A DNA stretch of 10,950 nt. Source: an uncultured Lachnospiraceae bacterium. GTDB taxonomy: Bacteria > Bacillota_A > Clostridia > Lachnospirales > Lachnospiraceae. Below the pieces are notes generated by a model that made no database searches, was not told where the DNA came from, and saw only the letters and a list, made by a program, of their open reading frames with translations. The translations under genes were made by a program, and so were the position numbers. The DNA lies in NCBI GenBank assembly GCA_946630765.1, contig CAMOZF010000033.1, forward strand, positions 1 through 10,950, written 5' to 3'. Position 1 is the stretch's first letter. Every line of letters starts with the position of its first letter. This document shows positions 7,532 to 10,950 of this stretch, one piece after another.

Positions 7532-8683
7532 TCAGCCTTTCAAAAAATTCTTCGGGTCCGTTCCTTCCGGATAGACAAATGTATCCAGGCGCACCTGCCC
7601 GTCTTCCTCTTCCGTCACCAGTTCTGTCGTCCTGCCGATCACCGTCAGTGCAAGCACCGTCAGCTTCCTTTCCTCCCGTTCCCCGGGCAGGCGGACAATC
7701 AGCTTCTGCGCCATCTGATAATATTTCGCATCAATGCCGAATCCCCGGATCAGCCTGATCAAAGAATTGAAATCTCCGCGATGCGCCAGCTCGAAATCAT
7801 AGGCTTCCCGGTCCAGCTCCTCGAGGCAGCAGTAATTCGGCCCGACAAGCTTTCCCTCCCGGTATCCGGTTTCAAAAAGATTCCGCAGTCCTTCCGCACG
7901 CTGATCCAGTGCCGGAATCCGGAGCATCCGAATCATATCCGCGATCCCGCCCTTTTTGACAAACCAGCACATAAAGCTGTCCGGATTGTAATACACACCC
8001 TCCCTGGCATGCACGTAATACCGCTGAACCTGCGGCCGCGCTGCGCGCATCAGCGATTCCGCCCCGACATCCCGGTCATCCAGCGCAGGGTCGGAGAATT
8101 CCGGTGCATAATCGCAGAAACCATGGGGATATTTTTCGACCAGCTGAAGCGGATACATATGCGGCTTCGTCTCCCACTCCGGCAGAATCTCCTCAAAAAA
8201 TCCGGCATACATCGAAACATCCGGATTGCAGGAAAGCGCCTTCGAAAGTAGCTCCGGCTCCGGCGCCGATGCATACGTAAACGCCGGATCATAGCGCCCT
8301 TTCCCGAGATGATGCAGAATATCCGCCCGAAGCTCGCCGAACCACCCTCTGCAGTCTTCGGGATAGGCGGCGCTCATTTTCCTGAAGCCATTCGCCGCAA
8401 GCGTATAATCTCCGAAAGTCATCATGGCTTCCGCATCCTTAAACATCTGATCGGCAGACTCCTTCGGCGCCTCCGCACTGCCAAACACAACCGGCTTTTC
8501 CTCCTTTTCCGGCCGCTCGTCCGCCTCCATGATCCCGGAAGCCCCCGAAATCACCTGAATCGTCTCTTTCCCCTCGGCATCCTTATGAATCTGCAGAATC
8601 GGCGCTCCATAAAGGCTCGAGCCGCACACGGTGCAGAATCTTGCGTTATCCGGCGCCTTTGCGCCGCATTTCGAACAGAACAT
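7532..8683 (-). CDS. Zinc-ribbon protein with a TPR-like segment, function unknown
   Basis: A 383-residue, apparently soluble protein. I start it at the ATG at 8683 because GGAGG lies six to seven bases upstream and because the earlier in-frame ATG at 8725 falls within the -10 box. The N-terminus is a zinc ribbon with two CxxC knuckles, Cys3/Cys6 and Cys17/Cys20 (MFCSKCGAK, then ARFCTVCG). A charged linker follows to about residue 75. Residues about 78-115 look like one tetratricopeptide helix pair (AEAMMTFGDYTLAANGFRKM then AYPEDCRGWFGE). The remainder is a helical and strand mixture rich in aromatic residues that I do not recognise, ending with KLTVLALTVIGR and a strand-rich tail. No membrane helix is evident, unlike many zinc-ribbon proteins of clostridia. 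It heads the operon with the S1 protein and phosphatase, which hints at a nucleic-acid or ribosome-linked role, but that is only inference. Confidence 0.85.
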   Translation of the reverse strand: MFCSKCGAKAPDNARFCTVCGSSLYGAPILQIHKDAEGKETIQVISGASGIMEADERPEKEEKPVVFGSAEAPKESADQMFKDAEAMMTFGDYTLAANGFRKMSAAYPEDCRGWFGELRADILHHLGKGRYDPAFTYASAPEPELLSKALSCNPDVSMYAGFFEEILPEWETKPHMYPLQLVEKYPHGFCDYAPEFSDPALDDRDVGAESLMRAARPQVQRYYVHAREGVYYNPDSFMCWFVKKGGIADMIRMLRIPALDQRAEGLRNLFETGYREGKLVGPNYCCLEELDREAYDFELAHRGDFNSLIRLIRGFGIDAKYYQMAQKLIVRLPGEREERKLTVLALTVIGRTTELVTEEEDGQVRLDTFVYPEGTDPKNFLKG

Positions 8684-8720
8684 ATTCTCCCTCCGGACTG
8701 CCTGATTATTATCGTTCCCT

Positions 8721-8729
8721 ATCATAACA
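8721..8729 (-). promoter_or_regulatory. Extended -10 promoter of the zinc-ribbon/S1/phosphatase operon
   Basis: On the minus strand TGTTATGAT gives an extended -10 element (TGn plus TATGAT). No good -35 is visible at the right distance. Transcription would start near 8714, about 30 bases before the ATG at 8683. It is divergent from the tRNA promoter, about 22 bases away. Confidence 0.5.
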
Positions 8730-8750
8730 TATTTTCTGTAAAAAATCTAC

Positions 8751-8779
8751 TTGACGAAAACGGAAAAAGGGATTACAAT
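8751..8779 (+). promoter_or_regulatory. Promoter of the tRNA-Ala gene
   Basis: TTGACG (8751-8756), a 17-base spacer and TACAAT (8774-8779) form a near-consensus sigma-A promoter. Transcription would start near 8786, about 18 bases before the mature tRNA 5' end. Confidence 0.8.
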
Positions 8780-8784
8780 AATAA

Positions 8785-8800
8785 AGCTTCAAGAGAAGCT
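8785..8800 (+). other. Small perfect hairpin in the tRNA 5' leader
   Basis: AGCTTC and GAAGCT pair perfectly around the four-base loop AAGA. It starts at about the predicted transcription start and ends three bases before the mature tRNA, so the pre-tRNA leader would be almost wholly base paired. Its effect on RNase P processing or on leader stability is unknown. Confidence 0.45.
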
Positions 8801-8803
8801 AAT

Positions 8804-8876
8804 GGGGGCGTAGCTCAGTTGGGAGAGCGTTCGGTTCGCATCCGAGAGGTCGAGGGTTCGAATCCCTTCGTCTCCA
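8804..8876 (+). tRNA. tRNA-Ala, anticodon CGC
   Basis: A complete 73-base cloverleaf: seven-pair acceptor stem GGGGGCG with CGTCTCC including the G3:U70 wobble pair that marks alanine identity, D arm GCTC/GAGC, anticodon stem TTCGG/CCGAG around loop TTCGCAT (anticodon CGC at 8837-8839, reading GCG), five-base variable loop, T arm GAGGG/CCCTT with loop TTCGAAT, and A73. CCA is not encoded; seven T residues follow directly and may serve as the terminator. The lower T stem has a G:U pair. It is the only plus-strand gene. Its last third is the kind of site used by tRNA-specific integrases, and bases 8857-8870 are repeated downstream. Confidence 0.96.
8857..8870 (+). repeat. 14-base direct repeat, copy 1, inside tRNA-Ala (att-like core)
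   Basis: TTCGAATCCCTTCG covers the T loop, the 3' T stem and the first two bases of the 3' acceptor arm. The identical 14 bases recur at 9037-9050. The position within the tRNA matches that used by many tyrosine-integrase attachment cores. Confidence 0.6.
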
Positions 8877-8943
8877 TTTTTTTATGTCCAAAATTCCGTG
8901 TAAATACTGGGAAAGGAGCGGTTCGAAGTTCGTCCGATATTTC

Positions 8944-8965
8944 CAGGTATCCAGACAGGTATCCA
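8944..8965 (+). repeat. Two tandem CAGGTATCCA repeats, 12-base period
   Basis: CAGGTATCCA occurs at 8944-8953 and 8956-8965, separated by GA. The second copy abuts the left arm of the hairpin at 8966-9003. Tandem 10-12-base repeats beside an attachment core are typical of integrase arm-type sites, though a coding origin cannot be excluded. Confidence 0.6.
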
Positions 8966-9003
8966 AAAAGAGGTCGTTGCCAAATATGGGAATGGCCTCT
9001 TTT
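8966..9003. terminator. Hairpin, probable bidirectional terminator after tRNA-Ala
   Basis: AAAAGAGGTC (8966-8975) pairs with GGCCTCTTTT (8994-9003), ten pairs including one G:U, with an 18-base loop. Short T tracts trail the stem in both directions. It may end tRNA read-through or a lost gene of an inserted element. Confidence 0.65.
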
Positions 9004-9036
9004 CTATACGCATGACTGATGTGTTCTGCCTGTTTC

Positions 9037-9050
9037 TTCGAATCCCTTCG
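9037..9050 (+). repeat. 14-base direct repeat, copy 2 (att-like core)
   Basis: TTCGAATCCCTTCG is identical to the tRNA-Ala 3' segment at 8857-8870, 180 bases away. The bases on either side differ (preceded by C rather than G, followed by GGCACA rather than TCTCCA), so the identity ends sharply. No tRNA 5' half precedes it, so it is not a second tRNA gene. Confidence 0.6.
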
Positions 9051-9135
9051 GGCACACTATTTTTATGTTTTTGAAACGTCTGGAACCCGCAGAAATGCTA
9101 CAAAAACGAAAGGTACGACGAGATCTTCCGAAGCG

Positions 9136-9166
9136 GGTAACAGTTACGGTAACAGGTCTGGTAACA
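9136..9166 (+). repeat. Three GGTAACA repeats at exact 12-base spacing
   Basis: GGTAACA starts at 9136, 9148 and 9160. The arrangement resembles iterons or integrase/excisionase arm sites. Read on the minus strand, the pair at 8944-8965 has a similar layout and shares the GTCTGG element between its units. Confidence 0.55.
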
Positions 9167-9184
9167 CCTACTGGGCTACCATCG

Positions 9185-9222
9185 AAAAGTGGCTGTAGCA
9201 TTCTATTGCGACAGCCACTTTT
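9185..9222. terminator. Strong bidirectional hairpin terminator of the membrane protein unit
   Basis: AAAAGTGGCTGT (9185-9196) and ACAGCCACTTTT (9211-9222) are perfect 12-base complements with a 14-base loop. It lies 25 bases beyond the stop at 9248. The outer arms (ATCGA / TCGAT) extend the complementarity past a three-base bulge. Confidence 0.85.
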
Positions 9223-9247
9223 TCTTCGATTCTCTCCTGTATTCAGA

Positions 9248-10030
9248 TCATCCTGCCTGCTTCTTCAGTTTTCTTTCCTCCACAAGCGTTGTAATAAGCA
9301 CAATCAGGTGTACGAGATACCAGAGAAACGCGCAGATCAGGAAAATCGTCCATGCACCTCTGACAATTACCACAGATCCCGGTCCCTGCAGAAATCCTCC
9401 TCCATAGGCTTTCCAGGACAGCAGAATCTGAAGCATTTCTTTTGTGAAATAAACCACGATGATAAAGAAACTGTAAATCTCCGGAATAATATATTCTCTC
9501 TTGCCGAATGCTACCCGTACGGAAATCACGCCGGATATAATCAGGACGGCTGCAAATACACTCATCAGATAAAAGAAAACATACTGAACACTAAATACCC
9601 CGTCCAGTAAATACAGCAGCAAAATAATCGTTCCAACGGCAGCCACCGTTGCCAGAAGCGCTCCCGTAACAATCCTGCTGATCCCGGCTCCCTTGTTGCC
9701 GATGTTCTTTTCCCGTGCCGGGCTCTCCTGAAGAAGCCTTTCCGGGTTCTTCAACACAAAAATAGACATAATCAGGCAGACAACGAGCGGCAGGCAGACG
9801 CGTAAAAGCTGTGAAGAGATCAGATACCCGGTCGGGATTTGCGCCGAATTCAAGAGGCGGCTGAATCTCACAGATCCGGCAATTACCGTTGTCAGGTTCT
9901 CCAGAAGGCAGCCCCCGAGAATGATCGTCAGCACGATATTGTTTGCCTTCTTCGGTTTAGCGAGGATCAGGGAAGCGATTCCATGGATCAGGTTCAGGAA
10001 GAGCAGGTTCAGGATGCTGCCTTCCGGCAT
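9248..10030 (-). CDS. Polytopic membrane protein, downstream part of an interrupted gene
   Basis: A 260-residue hydrophobic protein with about seven predicted membrane helices, near residues 5-23, 31-52, 71-93, 118-142, 147-171, 185-205 and 227-250, and a basic tail (EERKLKKQAG), so the C-terminus is probably cytoplasmic. I do not recognise the family. The ATG at 10030 has no ribosome binding site: the bases before it are pyrimidine-rich. Reading back in the same frame gives four codons, a TAA, then 28 codons starting at an ATG (10129) with an excellent site. The simplest reading is a 293-codon gene with a nonsense change; re-initiation after the stop is the alternative. It follows the gene ending at 10177 and is closed by the hairpin at 9185-9222. 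Confidence 0.7.
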   Translation of the reverse strand: MPEGSILNLLFLNLIHGIASLILAKPKKANNIVLTIILGGCLLENLTTVIAGSVRFSRLLNSAQIPTGYLISSQLLRVCLPLVVCLIMSIFVLKNPERLLQESPAREKNIGNKGAGISRIVTGALLATVAAVGTIILLLYLLDGVFSVQYVFFYLMSVFAAVLIISGVISVRVAFGKREYIIPEIYSFFIIVVYFTKEMLQILLSWKAYGGGFLQGPGSVVIVRGAWTIFLICAFLWYLVHLIVLITTLVEERKLKKQAG

Positions 10031-10042
10031 AAAACGGAGGTC

Positions 10043-10129
10043 TTAAAACGAAGCTGTAAAGAGGTTGGTCAGGATCGAAATCAGAAAATATATTCCGGAC
10101 CAGACACGAAATGTATACGTATCACGCAT
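10043..10129 (-). CDS. 28-residue membrane peptide, likely severed N-terminus of the same gene
   Basis: The ATG at 10129 has AAGGAG exactly six bases upstream, the best site in this part of the window. The peptide starts MRDTYTFRVW and continues as one membrane-spanning stretch (SGIYFLISILTNLFTASF) to TAA at 10043-10045. It is in the same frame as the 260-residue protein that begins 12 bases beyond the stop, and it would add an eighth helix to that protein. A genuine single-helix micropeptide translated before the larger protein is possible. The longer frame reaching back to 10348 overlaps the neighbouring gene and is not credible. Confidence 0.65.
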   Translation of the reverse strand: MRDTYTFRVWSGIYFLISILTNLFTASF

Positions 10130-10176
10130 AGAAAACTCCTTCCGATGCTTTTTACTGTATTTTTTATCTTCGTCAA

Positions 10177-10950
10177 CTATAATGTCGCTCCCCGGATCTC
10201 CAGGTTCCAGCCGTTCTCTTTCAGCCGGATGATTGCAAAAAGCGAATCTCTCCAGGTGTTTCCGGGCACATCGGTCCGGTCTCCGAGGTAGGCATAGGGT
10301 CCGCCCGCGATGTGCCAGCGCCAGGACTGCTCGGAATCCGTCGCCCACAGATATTCAATCAGAAGATCACAGCTTTCCTGATCCGGATCCACAGAGGCCG
10401 TGGCCTGCATGGTTTCCCGGTCCCAGGCCTGTACCGTAACATCACAGAAGGAAAGTGCATATTTGCTGCCGGGTGAAACCGACGATACGGTCTTTTTATA
10501 CAGCTCACAGTATTCCCTTGCCGCTTCAAGCACATCCTGTCCGTGGTACGGAATAACAATATCTTCTCCCGGTGCGGCTCCGAGAAGAGTGCTGAATTCA
10601 ACTTCATCATACCAGCCGCGCAGAGACCTCCAGCCGCTGTAAAGAGCAGAGTACTCCGACTCCGGTGCCGTCCGGACATAAGCATGACGCTCCCCATGAT
10701 TATCATAGACAATCACATCATAATCTTCCAGAAGCATAATTCTCTTTCCGGCATCTGATCCGAAAACCGTAATCACCGATCCGGAAATATCAGGAACAGC
10801 GACTTCCGTGTACATGCTGTTTGATGCACCAAGCAGCATATTTTCGTGGTTTGCTGCGTTTTTTCCGTCCAGCACCTGACCTGCTAACGGTCCTTCGCTT
10901 CGAATGATATACAGGTTTTCATCATGAAGCATCTCCGAAAAAACTTCCGG
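10177..10950 (-). CDS. Uncharacterised protein, C-terminal 257 residues (cut by window edge)
   Basis: The frame is open to the right edge, so the internal Met at 10932 is probably not the start: the six codons before it (PEVFSE) read on without a stop and no binding site precedes it. No membrane helix or known motif is visible. The first half is strand-rich (SGSVITVFG, RIMLLEDYDVIVYDNHGER); the middle has a helix (DVLEAAREYCELYKKTVSS); the last 50 residues are Trp- and Gly-rich (SWRWHIAGGPYAYLGDR, then DVPGNTWRDSLFAIIRL) and look like a conserved small domain I cannot name. The stop is TAG, 47 bases before the membrane peptide start, so this and the membrane protein form one transcription unit. 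It may be an extracytoplasmic or membrane-anchored protein whose N-terminus lies outside the window. Confidence 0.75.
   Translation of the reverse strand, partial: PEVFSEMLHDENLYIIRSEGPLAGQVLDGKNAANHENMLLGASNSMYTEVAVPDISGSVITVFGSDAGKRIMLLEDYDVIVYDNHGERHAYVRTAPESEYSALYSGWRSLRGWYDEVEFSTLLGAAPGEDIVIPYHGQDVLEAAREYCELYKKTVSSVSPGSKYALSFCDVTVQAWDRETMQATASVDPDQESCDLLIEYLWATDSEQSWRWHIAGGPYAYLGDRTDVPGNTWRDSLFAIIRLKENGWNLEIRGATL

Larger units (their letters stand above)
8877..9247. other. Gene-free region with integration-scar features
   Basis: About 370 bases between the tRNA and the stop of the membrane protein carry no frame that looks coding on either strand. Contents in order: T run after the tRNA, paired 12-base-period repeats at 8944-8965, hairpin 8966-9003, second copy of the tRNA core at 9037-9050, an AT-rich stretch to about 9075, three GGTAACA repeats at 9136-9166 and hairpin 9185-9222. 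The short plus-strand frame ending at 9019 could be the degraded tail of an integrase, but no integrase motif is left to show it. Confidence 0.5.

Noticed and set aside
8309..9019. Plus-strand frame running through the tRNA and ending at 9019
   Set aside because: It reads through the zinc-ribbon gene in antisense and the tRNA itself. Only its last part might descend from an integrase tail, and no motif supports that.
9020..9060. Second tRNA gene
   Set aside because: Only a T-loop and 3' T-stem-like segment exists; no D arm, anticodon arm or 5' acceptor strand can be folded before it.
8944..9166. CRISPR-like array
   Set aside because: The repeats are 7-10 bases with 12-base period and only two or three units, far too short for repeat-spacer structure, and no cas gene is near.
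9004..9201. 65-codon minus-strand frame between the two hairpins
   Set aside because: It spans the att-like core and the GGTAACA repeats, has no ribosome binding site and repetitive composition (VTVTV).
10130..10348. Upstream extension of the 28-residue peptide as a 101-codon frame
   Set aside because: It overlaps the neighbouring gene in another frame; the strong binding site points to the ATG at 10129.

Overview
The window reads as chromosome of a Gram-positive anaerobe of the class Clostridia, plausibly Lachnospiraceae. The grounds are strong AGGAGG-type ribosome binding sites, sigma-A-like promoters, gene content (nicotinamidase/nicotinate phosphoribosyltransferase pair, tandem HlyC/CorC proteins, a three-repeat S1 protein, zinc-ribbon protein) and moderate GC. 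The genus cannot be fixed by reading alone. Every protein gene lies on the minus strand, so transcription runs from high to low coordinates; a single tRNA gene lies on the plus strand.

Layout from right to left. (1) 9248-10950: an uncharacterised minus-strand unit. It holds the end of a soluble protein gene cut by the window edge, then a membrane protein frame interrupted by an in-frame TAA (28 codons before the stop, 260 codons after), closed by a strong hairpin at 9185-9222. (2) 8726-9247: tRNA-Ala(CGC) with its own promoter, followed by about 370 bases without a convincing gene. This stretch carries a second copy of 14 bases of the tRNA 3' end, 12-base-period direct repeats on both sides of that copy, and two hairpin terminators; it looks like the scar or attachment region of a tRNA-targeting integrative element. 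(3) 5748-8683: a compact three-gene operon of zinc-ribbon protein, S1-domain RNA-binding protein and histidine-phosphatase family protein (6-base gap, then 4-base overlap). (4) 3083-5655: its own consensus-like promoter drives two overlapping CNNM/CorC-type membrane transporters. (5) 2890-3057: the first 55 codons of a translation-factor GTPase (EF-G/TetM type) that stops inside the switch I region, a gene remnant. (6) 1107-2843: a large lipoprotein with a DUF3298-like region. (7) 1-998: pncA and the beginning of pncB, a niacin salvage operon that together converts nicotinamide to nicotinate mononucleotide, with its -35 box buried in the terminator hairpin of the lipoprotein gene.

No CRISPR array, intact mobile element or rRNA was seen. 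The points most worth a second look are the decapitated GTPase, the in-frame stop in the membrane protein, and the attachment-site-like duplication next to tRNA-Ala.
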